Source: an uncultured Veillonella sp. | Lineage (GTDB): Bacteria > Bacillota > Negativicutes > Veillonellales > Veillonellaceae | DNA: 6,275 nucleotides | Reading direction: 5' to 3' | Assembly: GCA_900556785.1 (NCBI GenBank) | Contig: USQK01000070.1 | Span: 1-6,275, forward strand | Shown: positions 1 to 5,976 of the stretch, piece after piece | Layout of the letters: each line of letters starts with the position of its first letter | Position numbering within the stretch: the stretch's first letter is position 1 | Translations under genes and position numbers: made by a program | The notes under the pieces: model-generated | Seen by the model: only the letters and a program-made list of their open reading frames with translations | Told to the model about the DNA's origin: nothing | The model's database searches: none

Positions 1-210
1 ACAAATCAGTTTAAAGGGGGTAACTCTAATATATGTGTAAGGCATTTCCAGCATCAGCCTCTCTCTGGTACACAGGGATATGAGAATCATGTCCTTTGCA
101 TAACTTTTACTAGATTATAGTATCATAGAGAATCAAATAATTCAATACAGTTTAACTGTAAATTTCACAAAATCTATAAATTAAAGAAACGTCTTTAAAC
201 ACACCATATA

Positions 211-290
211 AAAACGGCCCGATATAACTGATATGTACCTCCTTTACGGGTTGTCCATTAAAAGGGGTACATATCAAACTCGAGCCGTTT
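211..290 (-). terminator. Large stem-loop, probable terminator or IS-end remnant
   Basis: Three nested stems are visible. The outer stem pairs 212-222 with 280-290 (11 positions, one of them G.U only when read as minus-strand RNA). The middle stem pairs 229-239 with 266-276 (11 bp, perfect). The inner stem pairs 241-245 with 261-265. On the minus strand the outer stem ends in GGGCCG followed by TTTTTATATGG, the form of an intrinsic terminator. On the plus strand the trailing bases are only TTTATTAAG, so minus-strand termination is favoured. It lies about 70 nt after the secreted-protein stop and would end that transcript. The centre also resembles IS3-family ends (see findings), so a mobile-element origin is possible. 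Confidence 0.55.
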
Positions 291-321
291 ATTAAGATTA
301 TCATATATACGCTAACTAATG

Positions 322-353
322 TAGCTCTACTACAACTCACTGTACATGAGCTA
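322..353 (-). other. Small hairpin after the secreted-protein stop
   Basis: TAGCTC and GAGCTA form a 6-bp stem. Inside it, after a symmetric 3x3 internal loop, TACA pairs with TGTA around a 6-nt loop. It begins 5 nt after the stop codon of the upstream secreted-protein gene. The bases that follow are not T-rich, so it is not a canonical terminator. It may be a 3'-end stabiliser or chance. Confidence 0.3.
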
Positions 354-358
354 GATTA

Positions 359-1348
359 TTAGCGTTTGAAGTTTGTAGATAACATAGCACCAATTACTTT
401 TTCCAATTTGCTATTGGAAAGATCTGGGCCTTTGTAAAGTGTTAAGAGTACATCGTTAGAGTTATCTTGTTTAGATACCATCATAACACCACTACCACGA
501 GCACCGTTATCATCGTAATCTTTTGCTACGATAACGAGATTCAAATAATGATCCTTCATATATGTGTACACTTTACTTGTACGTGCAGAGGAACCAATCA
601 TTTTTGCCATACTCATACCACGGTTGAATACGATTGTATTTGCATTATGTGGGTTTGCCGCTAATTGTTGTTTTTCCTCTTCATTTAAAGGCATGAGATT
701 CACCATGAGGGAGTCACCCATTTTACCACGGAACATAGCTGGCATTGTTTCCCGTACATCTTCAGGAATACCTGTATCAGCAGTCAATTTTAATTCCTTA
801 GGAACAGTCATGTATAGAACGCCCTTGCTGTTTCGGCCTACCTCTGTTGTACTGAGGTCTACGGCGCTAAGCATAATGGAATCTTTAATAGTTGCTACTT
901 GATTTGCCAATGGCTTTTCAGGAATGCCACGGCTTGCCAATTGTACGTCACCAGATTTAGTTTTTTTCAAGGTTTCTACATTCCAGTTAGCACCTTTTTT
1001 GTCAGCATCGCTAGCCTCTGTGAAAGCATTCGCCCCATCTTTTGTGCCTACATACACGTAAGTTTGAGCTGGGATAATTGTATCTGGCGCACCAGTTTTA
1101 TTGAACGCTGCACCATATACAACATTAGGAATCACAGTGGAGCCAACTTGTAGATTATTATTGGTTTGGCTTTCCACATCAAAATTGATATTTCCTGTGA
1201 AAGTCATATCAGGGCCATGATTGATAATAACCACATCCCCTGCTTGTGGAATGATGACAGGACCTACAGGGCCTGCCATAGCCACACCTGCCATAGATAC
1301 ACCAAGGCAAGCTGTTAATAATGCACGTTTCAAAATAGATTGTTTCAT
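359..1348 (-). CDS. Predicted secreted protein of unknown family
   Basis: The gene encodes 329 residues. The N-terminus is a clear Sec signal peptide: positive MKQSILKR, a hydrophobic stretch at about residues 9-24, and an AMA-G cleavage site after residue 25. A lipobox-like LTAC at 11-14 exists, but the hydrophobic core before that Cys is too short, so signal peptidase I is more likely. The mature part has no cysteine, no other membrane segment and no motif I recognise. It alternates beta-prone stretches (VVIINHG, TYVYVGT, GVLYMTV, LNLVIVA, SGVMMVS) with charged helical segments, including a C-terminal helix (SKLEKVIGAML). It should act in the periplasm or outside the cell. The start is set by GAGAG (1356-1360) 7 nt upstream of the ATG. 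The gene lies 61 nt after the DUF4911 gene, with possible -10 boxes between. I do not recognise the family. Confidence 0.85.
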   Translation of the reverse strand: MKQSILKRALLTACLGVSMAGVAMAGPVGPVIIPQAGDVVIINHGPDMTFTGNINFDVESQTNNNLQVGSTVIPNVVYGAAFNKTGAPDTIIPAQTYVYVGTKDGANAFTEASDADKKGANWNVETLKKTKSGDVQLASRGIPEKPLANQVATIKDSIMLSAVDLSTTEVGRNSKGVLYMTVPKELKLTADTGIPEDVRETMPAMFRGKMGDSLMVNLMPLNEEEKQQLAANPHNANTIVFNRGMSMAKMIGSSARTSKVYTYMKDHYLNLVIVAKDYDDNGARGSGVMMVSKQDNSNDVLLTLYKGPDLSNSKLEKVIGAMLSTNFKR

Positions 1349-1392
1349 AGATATACTCTCATTTCTCTACTAGGTCTAAACAGTTTGATGTA

Positions 1393-1409
1393 ATTATAAA
1401 AATATTATA
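1393..1409 (-). promoter_or_regulatory. Candidate promoter for the secreted-protein gene
   Basis: Two perfect TATAAT hexamers on the minus strand (1404-1409 and 1393-1398) lie in the AT-rich gap between the DUF4911 stop and the secreted-protein start. Neither has a convincing TTGACA-like -35 at 16-18 nt. The downstream box would give a leader of about 35-40 nt. AT-rich gaps produce such boxes by chance, so this is tentative. Confidence 0.3.
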
Positions 1410-1685
1410 TTAATCCTCGATAGTGACATAGTCCGATAGACTACTTAATAATTCAATAGCCAAGGGCCGTGTTGAAGGTGTACACCTTAGCATACAACGT
1501 CCATTTACATCAATAGATGTCATAACACCTAAGTATTCATAGCCTTCAATGATGCGATTGATATAGTTCGTATGCTTCGGTTCAAGATGAAAGTACACAT
1601 ACGCCTCTTCCCCAGAGGTTGCTAAATCTGGTACATCAGTAAATGCACCGATAGATTTACTCGGTTCTAAAGATGTACCACTCAT
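1410..1685 (-). CDS. DUF4911 domain protein
   Basis: The gene encodes 91 residues. From about residue 27 to 82 the protein matches the DUF4911 pattern as I know it: a beta strand (AYVYFHLEP), a helix with NYINRIIEGYE, LGVMTSID, then a strand ending RCTPSTRP and a helix IELLSSL. This layout suggests a small ACT/ferredoxin-like alpha-beta fold, which is inference. The first ~25 residues are low in structure and vary in such proteins. No signal peptide is visible, so it is probably cytoplasmic. The start is supported by AGGAGG close upstream of the ATG (1689-1695). The function is unknown. It follows the U32 tRNA-hydroxylase gene in the same direction, 96 nt away, which hints at a linked role. 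Two cysteines (64, 68) flank the last strand. Confidence 0.85.
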   Translation of the reverse strand: MSGTSLEPSKSIGAFTDVPDLATSGEEAYVYFHLEPKHTNYINRIIEGYEYLGVMTSIDVNGRCMLRCTPSTRPLAIELLSSLSDYVTIED

Positions 1686-1719
1686 AAGTCCTCCTACACA
1701 TCATTACTATAAAATGTAA

Positions 1720-1747
1720 ATGCTATACATGTCGCTAGTATAGGCAT
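1720..1747 (-). other. Intergenic hairpin between the U32 gene and DUF4911
   Basis: Bases 1720-1728 pair with 1738-1747 as a 9-bp stem with one bulged base and a 9-nt loop. On the minus strand it is followed by TTACATTTTATAG, which is only loosely T-rich. It could be a weak terminator, an mRNA processing element or chance. The gap holds no stronger terminator, so at least some read-through from the U32 gene into DUF4911 is likely. Confidence 0.3.
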
Positions 1748-1781
1748 CCATTAGATATGTTTCTCGTTAATATACTACCTA

Positions 1782-3023
1782 CTAAGCTTCTTTTGGTTTG
1801 CACTCACGGCGCATCATAGAATATGGCTCAAGTGGTGTATCCATGTAGATACGCACCTTCATTTGCGCATGAGGCGCTACGTCGATTGGATTACCATCTT
1901 CGTCTGTCATTTTTTCAATTACAGTTTCCACAAGTTCACCTTTAGGTTGGCAGAATTCTACTTTATCGCCTACCTTGAAGTTATTACGTTGTTCAAGATC
2001 AACGTATTTTTCTTCTTCGTTGTAGCCCATAACTAAACCGATGAAGTCATGGCTTTGTGTATTGGTAGATTTACCATAGTTTTGAGCTGTTTCATCAGGA
2101 CGACCTTCTGCAAAACCATCTGTATATGGACGGTGAGAAATCTTTTCTAATTCTGCAATCCATTCTGGCCGAACATACCAATCTTTACCTTCTTTAAGAT
2201 ATGTATCGATAGCTGTACGGTATACCTTTGCTACTGTTGCACAATAGTGAACGGATTTCATACGTCCTTCAATTTTAAGGCTATCAATACCAGCTTCATA
2301 TAAATCAGGAATGCGGTGAATCAAGCACAAGTCTTTAGAGTTAAAGATATATGTGCCATGCTCATCTTCTTCAATTGGATAATATTCACCAGGTCGGTTG
2401 GATTCAACAAGGGAATATTTCCAACGGCAAGATTGAGAACATTGACCGCGGTTCGCATCACGGTTGCCTGTCATGTAGTTAGACAAAAGGCAACGGCCAG
2501 AGTAAGAAATACACATGGAACCATGTACGAAGGATTCGATTTCGATATCTACATTATCCTTCATTTCTTTAAGGTCTGCTAAGGATACTTCGCGAGCCGC
2601 TACGACGCGTGTAGCCCCCAGTTCTTTCCACATTTGCACTGTATGCCAGTTTGTTGTAGATGCTTGTGTACTTACGTGAAGCTCAAGGCCTGGAGCCACG
2701 CGTTTAGCAAGGCTAAAGATACCCATATCGGCTACGATGATTGCATCAACGCCGATGCTTTCAAGGAATTTCAAATAGTCCTCTAAACCTTCAAAGTCCT
2801 CATTATGAGGAATGATATTACATGTAACATGGAGTTTTTTACCATGAGCATGTACGAATTCTACAGCTTCCTTTAATTCCTCGTCGGAGAAATTAGAGTT
2901 ACCTGCGCGCAAGCCAAAACGTTTGCCTGCACAATATACAGCATCCGCACCATAGCGAATCGCCATTTTAAGCTTGTCCATATTACCGGCTGGACAAAGC
3001 AATTCCATAAAATGTTCTGCCAT
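1782..3023 (-). CDS. trhP: U32-family tRNA U34 hydroxylase, TrhP/YrrO type
   Basis: From the chosen start the protein is 413 residues, the length of B. subtilis YrrO. The U32 signature is complete in ESFVHGSMCISYSGRCLLS (164-182). Four cysteines follow the C-x6-C-x16-C-x3-C pattern (171, 178, 195, 199), suited to an iron-sulfur cluster. The N-terminal TIM-barrel-like part opens with ELLCPAGN and includes GADAVYCAG and HVSTQAS. LKIEGRMKS follows, and a C-terminal beta domain covers about 327-405. Family members once called peptidases hydroxylate RNA: TrhP makes 5-hydroxyuridine at tRNA position 34, with prephenate implicated, while RlhA acts on 23S rRNA. The adjacent trmR favours the tRNA role. 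The ATG at 3023 shares its A with the trmR stop (TAATG), implying coupled translation. An upstream in-frame GTG at 3044 (420 aa) is less likely. B. subtilis has two such genes in tandem; only the longer type is here. Confidence 0.9.
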   Translation of the reverse strand: MAEHFMELLCPAGNMDKLKMAIRYGADAVYCAGKRFGLRAGNSNFSDEELKEAVEFVHAHGKKLHVTCNIIPHNEDFEGLEDYLKFLESIGVDAIIVADMGIFSLAKRVAPGLELHVSTQASTTNWHTVQMWKELGATRVVAAREVSLADLKEMKDNVDIEIESFVHGSMCISYSGRCLLSNYMTGNRDANRGQCSQSCRWKYSLVESNRPGEYYPIEEDEHGTYIFNSKDLCLIHRIPDLYEAGIDSLKIEGRMKSVHYCATVAKVYRTAIDTYLKEGKDWYVRPEWIAELEKISHRPYTDGFAEGRPDETAQNYGKSTNTQSHDFIGLVMGYNEEEKYVDLEQRNNFKVGDKVEFCQPKGELVETVIEKMTDEDGNPIDVAPHAQMKVRIYMDTPLEPYSMMRRECKPKEA

Positions 3024-3631
3024 TATTTGTTGTGCCCTTTCCACACACTCACACTCATACCATCACCCATTGGGTAAATAGTAGTGTTAAACAATTCTTT
3101 ATTTTCAACATATGTTAAGTATTCTTGTAACCGTTTTACGATAGTTTTGAACCGTTTTGGTGGTTCCTTATCGCCCCTTACATAGCCTCTAAAGAGTACA
3201 TTATCTGCAAGAATGACGCCCCCTTCTTTCACATGTGGCAGAATAAGTTCAAGTTGTTTTAAATATTGCCCCTTTGGACCATCTAAAAACACTAGATCAT
3301 ATTCGCCTGTGAGTTCCGTTAAGACTTGAGATGCATCGCCTTTCAGCAATGTAATGTTATCGGCATAATCGGATTGGTTAATATAGTATTTCGCCATTTC
3401 GTGACGCACATCATCCAGTTCAATGGATGTAATATGCCCCTCTTCCTCGTCAAGTAGCGGAGCCATCAACAAAGCGGAGTAACCAATGGCGGTGCCCACC
3501 TCTAACACAGAGGTGGGCCGGTACAAACCTATTAATTCTTCAAATAGATGAACCTCGGATTCACGTAAAATCGGTACATCATTAATCATCGCATAAATAC
3601 GCTGTTCATTTAAAATATTATTTAATGTCAT
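3023..3631 (-). CDS. trmR: tRNA 5-hydroxyuridine O-methyltransferase
   Basis: The gene encodes 202 residues, a class I SAM-dependent methyltransferase of the catechol-O-methyltransferase-like family and the YrrM/TrmR equivalent. Visible motifs are the SAM loop VLEVGTAIGYSA (42-53), the acidic end of strand 2 (IELDD, 70-74), GDA (98-100), FLDGPK (115-120) and LADNVLFRG (141-149). D117, D143 and N144 are the likely metal ligands. In B. subtilis TrmR methylates ho5U34 of tRNA to mo5U, the step after TrhP, whose gene follows here. The start is the only in-frame ATG that keeps the N-terminal helices, and a TAG closes the frame upstream. Its Shine-Dalgarno AGGAG (3647-3651) is 15 nt away, longer than ideal. 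The gene begins 23 nt after mltG, so both are probably on one transcript. A 10-bp inverted repeat lies inside it at 3494-3518. Confidence 0.88.
   Translation of the reverse strand: MTLNNILNEQRIYAMINDVPILRESEVHLFEELIGLYRPTSVLEVGTAIGYSALLMAPLLDEEEGHITSIELDDVRHEMAKYYINQSDYADNITLLKGDASQVLTELTGEYDLVFLDGPKGQYLKQLELILPHVKEGGVILADNVLFRGYVRGDKEPPKRFKTIVKRLQEYLTYVENKELFNTTIYPMGDGMSVSVWKGHNK
3494..3518 (-). repeat. Perfect 10-bp inverted repeat inside trmR
   Basis: GCCCACCTCT and AGAGGTGGGC are separated by 5 bases, giving a GC-rich hairpin in an otherwise AT-rich gene. It overlaps codons for the SAM-binding loop (TSVLEVGTA). No T-run follows on the minus strand, so it is not an intrinsic terminator. 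It may affect translation or RNA stability, or simply reflect codon choice. Confidence 0.6.
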
Positions 3632-3654
3632 GAAAGTAGATTCAATCTCCTACA

Positions 3655-5061
3655 TTATTTATTGCTATTACCACTAGGAACTACCAACGTAGAACGATCC
3701 ACAGATTCAGCTGGCTTTACTTCAATATGAGGTACTTGTTGTGTACTTGGTACAACATTTTGCATAGATTCTGGAGCAGGTGTTGTAGTCGGCACATAAG
3801 AGTTAGCGCTAGATGATTGAGTTGCTGGTGCAGATTGAGCTGGTGCTTGTGGAGCTGGTGTTGGTGCTGGAATTTCAGCAGCTGGAACCGTTGTTGGTGT
3901 ATATTTGTACGTAGGTTCCACATTAACATATTGAGAATCTGCTTCCACCGCTTCTTCAGAGCTGTAATTGTAGTTAGGCTCTGTCGTTGCCACAGCCACG
4001 TCATAGTTAGGACCAGCTTGTACTGCGGCCTCTGTATTAGAGGATGTAGCCGTATCATTACCATAGATTTTATGAACTTCCGCCAAATGTTCTTCATATG
4101 TTTTAGAGAAGTGGTTATGTCCATCTTTATCTGCTACAAAGTATAAATAATCTGTATCTTCAGAATGCAAGACTGCATCTAATGCTTTTTTACCAGGGTT
4201 CGCAATTGGACCAGGTGGCAAACCTTTGGATACATATGTATTGTAAGGGCTTTGTAATTGTGTATCACCAATAGTTACATCTTCTTTTGCATAACCTAGT
4301 ACATAGGAAATTGTCGCATCAGATTGCAATGGAATACCATGGGCTAACCGTTTTTTAAATACCCCTGCAATTGTTGGACGATCTGCATCAAATAAAGATT
4401 CACGTTCAACAATGGATGCCAATGTTACAAAGTCATGAATACTCATGTGTTGAGCTTGAATTTGTTTCTTCACAGCCGGTGTGAGGTAACGATTCATTTC
4501 GTCAGCCATCATTTGAATCACTTCACGTGGCGTTGCACCTACTGGAATTTCATAAGTACTTGGGAATAAGAAGCCCTCTACCGGATATGTAGCAGGTCTT
4601 GTACCTTTCATATATGGATATGGTACAAAGGTCTTTGCTTCTGCTAAGAAATCCTTTGCCTTCATAATTTGATTTTTTTCAAGAACGATAGCTATATCAC
4701 CAACTGTGTATCCTTCAGGAATTGTAACACGAATAGATTCTACATGACCTTCTTGTAATAAAGAAATGAGTTCTCGCACAGTTACCTTGTTAGGAATTTG
4801 ATAGTGACCAGTTTGAAGTTTATCATTGGTACCGCTCAAATATAACCAAAGCTTAAATCCTTGTGTGGAACGAATAAGACCTCGTTCATAGAGCATGTCT
4901 GCAATTTCAGTACCAGTCTGCCCCTTTTCGATGACAAGTACCTGTGTACCATCATCTTGCGCAAAGGTATTTGGCACTAAATAAATTGCTCCCAAACCAC
5001 CTGCGATGATTAATACGCCTACAATAATAAGGATTAAAATATATCTTAAGGCTTTTCTCAC
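3655..5061 (-). CDS. mltG: Endolytic transglycosylase MltG with long C-terminal tail
   Basis: MltG cuts nascent glycan strands in the periplasm and helps set peptidoglycan strand length. The 468-residue protein has one N-terminal membrane helix (about 7-29), a LysM-like subdomain (about 40-105) and the YceG catalytic domain (about 110-333). Conserved blocks are IPEGYTVGDIA, EGFLFPSTYEIP, LASIVERES, PLQSDATISY, SPYNTY and GLPPGPIANPG. E219 in ASIVERE aligns with the catalytic glutamate of E. coli MltG. The domain ends with HNHFSKTYEEHLAEV. E. coli MltG has about 340 residues, so residues 336-468 are an extra tail rich in P, A, T, S, Q and E with NYD/NYNY/TYKY-like repeats. The start is GTG, with AAAGGA 10 nt upstream. 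The gene opens a new unit after the terminator at 5178-5213 and leads into trmR. Confidence 0.93.
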   Translation of the reverse strand: MRKALRYILILIIVGVLIIAGGLGAIYLVPNTFAQDDGTQVLVIEKGQTGTEIADMLYERGLIRSTQGFKLWLYLSGTNDKLQTGHYQIPNKVTVRELISLLQEGHVESIRVTIPEGYTVGDIAIVLEKNQIMKAKDFLAEAKTFVPYPYMKGTRPATYPVEGFLFPSTYEIPVGATPREVIQMMADEMNRYLTPAVKKQIQAQHMSIHDFVTLASIVERESLFDADRPTIAGVFKKRLAHGIPLQSDATISYVLGYAKEDVTIGDTQLQSPYNTYVSKGLPPGPIANPGKKALDAVLHSEDTDYLYFVADKDGHNHFSKTYEEHLAEVHKIYGNDTATSSNTEAAVQAGPNYDVAVATTEPNYNYSSEEAVEADSQYVNVEPTYKYTPTTVPAAEIPAPTPAPQAPAQSAPATQSSSANSYVPTTTPAPESMQNVVPSTQQVPHIEVKPAESVDRSTLVVPSGNSNK

Positions 5062-5104
5062 GACGTTGAGTTCCTTTCTGTAACATAACAGTATTTATCA
5101 TCTT

Positions 5105-5113
5105 ATTATACCA
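5105..5113 (-). promoter_or_regulatory. Extended -10 promoter of mltG
   Basis: The minus strand reads TGGTATAAT, a perfect -10 hexamer with the TGn extension typical of promoters that tolerate a poor -35. No good -35 is visible at 17 nt (the position reads TAGGGG). Transcription would start near 5098, giving a leader of about 37 nt before the mltG GTG. Its place between a terminator and mltG supports it. Confidence 0.65.
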
Positions 5114-5177
5114 TAAAGTCCATATTTCCCCTATATAAAAGGACATTATCATATTATGGGCATCTTAATATATAACA

Positions 5178-5213
5178 AATAAAAATAGCGTATTGTCCAA
5201 AGACAACACGCTA
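5178..5213 (-). terminator. Intrinsic terminator after the DUF1292 gene
   Basis: On the minus strand TAGCGTGTTGTC pairs with GACAATACGCTA (5202-5213 with 5186-5197; 12 positions, one of them G.U) around a 4-nt loop. A T-rich run, TTTTTATT, follows. It starts 19 nt after the DUF1292 stop and ends the ireB-ruvX-DUF1292 transcript. The plus strand has no matching T-run. Confidence 0.9.
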
Positions 5214-5231
5214 GATTTATAAAGAAAACAA

Positions 5232-5528
5232 CTACTCGCCATCTTCCATTTCTTCATACAATTTTACTAGAGTCTCAAAAACTTCATCTTCTTCATCTAA
5301 AGGTACGTATACTTCTACGCCTTCTTCATTTTTTTCGATGCTAGCCAAGATCATGTATGTGTCATCTTGACCTTCGTGGTCTGCCTCTTCGTCTTGTACA
5401 TGTACAAGAACTGCATACTCACGACCTTCATGGTTTAGAACAACATCTTCTGTGAAGTATTGTTTATTGCCGTTTTCGTCTTCGAATTCTAAATAATACA
5501 CTTCACCTTCAAAGTTTTGGTCAACCAT
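5232..5528 (-). CDS. DUF1292 (YrzB/UPF0473-like) small acidic protein
   Basis: The gene encodes 98 residues, strongly acidic and free of cysteine and membrane segments. The DUF1292 pattern is visible: a first strand (VYYLEFEDENGN), then REYAVLVHVQDEE at 37-49, then DTYMILASIEKNEEGVEVYVPLDEEDE and a final helix (VFETLVKLYEEME). The family has no proven biochemical function. It sits directly after ruvX in many Firmicutes (yrzB in B. subtilis), which supports the call. The start has a strong AAGGAGG (5536-5542) 7 nt upstream of the ATG. It is 28 nt after ruvX and last before a terminator, so it is co-transcribed with ireB and ruvX. An 18-bp perfect palindrome lies within it at 5392-5409. Confidence 0.9.
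   Translation of the reverse strand: MVDQNFEGEVYYLEFEDENGNKQYFTEDVVLNHEGREYAVLVHVQDEEADHEGQDDTYMILASIEKNEEGVEVYVPLDEEDEVFETLVKLYEEMEDGE
5392..5409. repeat. Perfect 18-bp palindrome inside the DUF1292 gene
   Basis: TCTTGTACATGTACAAGA equals its own reverse complement. It covers codons for LVHVQ in the DUF1292 protein and lies about 330 bases upstream of the mltG start. It has the symmetry of a dimeric-regulator site, but nothing else in the sequence shows binding. Confidence 0.5.
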
Positions 5529-5556
5529 TGGAAACCCTCCTTGTGGAAAAAAAGAT

Positions 5557-5976
5557 TTATTTATTGAACTGCAAGCGATCTAAGTATCCTTGCAAAATTA
5601 CAACCGCTGCCATTTTATCAATAACGGATTTACGCTTTTTACGACTTACGTCAGCTGCAATGAGTTGGCGTTCAGCCATAACCGTAGATAACCGCTCATC
5701 CCAATATGAAACAGGTAAATCGATGACTTCTTTCATCTTTTCAACGAATTCTTCAGTCTTTTCAGCTCGTTCACCTTTTGTACCATTCATATTCTTCGGC
5801 ATACCTACTACAAGCTCATGTACTTCATATTCAGCAATGAGTTCTTGTAAGCGATTAAAATCTTTTTCAAGAGATGTTCTACGAATGGTTTCAATACCTT
5901 GTGCTGTCATGAGCAGTGCATCACTACAGGCAATACCGATAGTACGGCTGCCCACATCTAATGACATAATTCTCAT
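5557..5976 (-). CDS. ruvX: RuvX/YqgF family RNase H-fold nuclease
   Basis: The protein has 139 residues, the usual length for the family. It is called a putative Holliday junction resolvase; E. coli YqgF is also needed for 16S rRNA 5'-end maturation, and I cannot say which role dominates here. Family blocks are SLDVGSRTIGIACSD (5-19), LVVGMPKNMNGTKGERA (55-71), YWDERLSTVMAE (91-102) and IDKMAAVVILQGYL (119-132). The acidic residues D7, E94 and D120 fit the RNase H-like catalytic site. It is cytoplasmic. The ATG overlaps the ireB stop by one base (TAATG), which indicates translational coupling; only a weak AAAGG lies upstream. A second ATG three codons on is possible, but MRIMSLDVG matches the family start. 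Confidence 0.95.
   Translation of the reverse strand: MRIMSLDVGSRTIGIACSDALLMTAQGIETIRRTSLEKDFNRLQELIAEYEVHELVVGMPKNMNGTKGERAEKTEEFVEKMKEVIDLPVSYWDERLSTVMAERQLIAADVSRKKRKSVIDKMAAVVILQGYLDRLQFNK

Larger units (their letters stand above)
1..358. other. Non-coding left-end region with two hairpins
   Basis: This stretch carries no gene I can support. Translations in all frames are short, lack good ribosome binding sites and resemble no family I know. It holds a 32-nt hairpin just after the secreted-protein stop (322-353), a large hairpin (211-290), a small inverted repeat with 7-bp arms (146-152 with 154-160) and another with 6-bp arms (181-186 with 193-198). A minus-strand TATAAT lies at 114-119. 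Beyond it, an open frame starting at an ATG at 90 runs off the window edge for 30 codons without a stop. That could be the start of a neighbouring minus-strand gene, but it has no well-spaced Shine-Dalgarno and I do not call it. Confidence 0.6.

Noticed and set aside
152..340. 62-codon minus-strand open frame starting with GTG
   Set aside because: It has no Shine-Dalgarno, runs straight through the large hairpin and shows no protein-like pattern. It is a chance frame in the intergenic region.
467..1153. Three plus-strand open frames opposite the secreted-protein gene
   Set aside because: They are antisense shadows with odd composition and no good start sites. The minus-strand frame has a signal peptide and a ribosome binding site.
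1267..1348. Lipoprotein signal (LTAC) in the secreted protein
   Set aside because: The Cys is at residue 14 with only about five hydrophobic residues before it, and a normal AMA-G cleavage site follows a full hydrophobic core.
3024..3044. GTG at 3044 as the start of the U32 gene
   Set aside because: It would add 7 residues inside trmR and lacks a well-placed Shine-Dalgarno. The TAATG overlap at 3021-3025 is the better start.
3717..4146. Open frames on both strands overlapping the mltG tail region
   Set aside because: They are shadows produced by the repetitive, stop-poor tail coding sequence. The mltG frame runs unbroken from its conserved domain.
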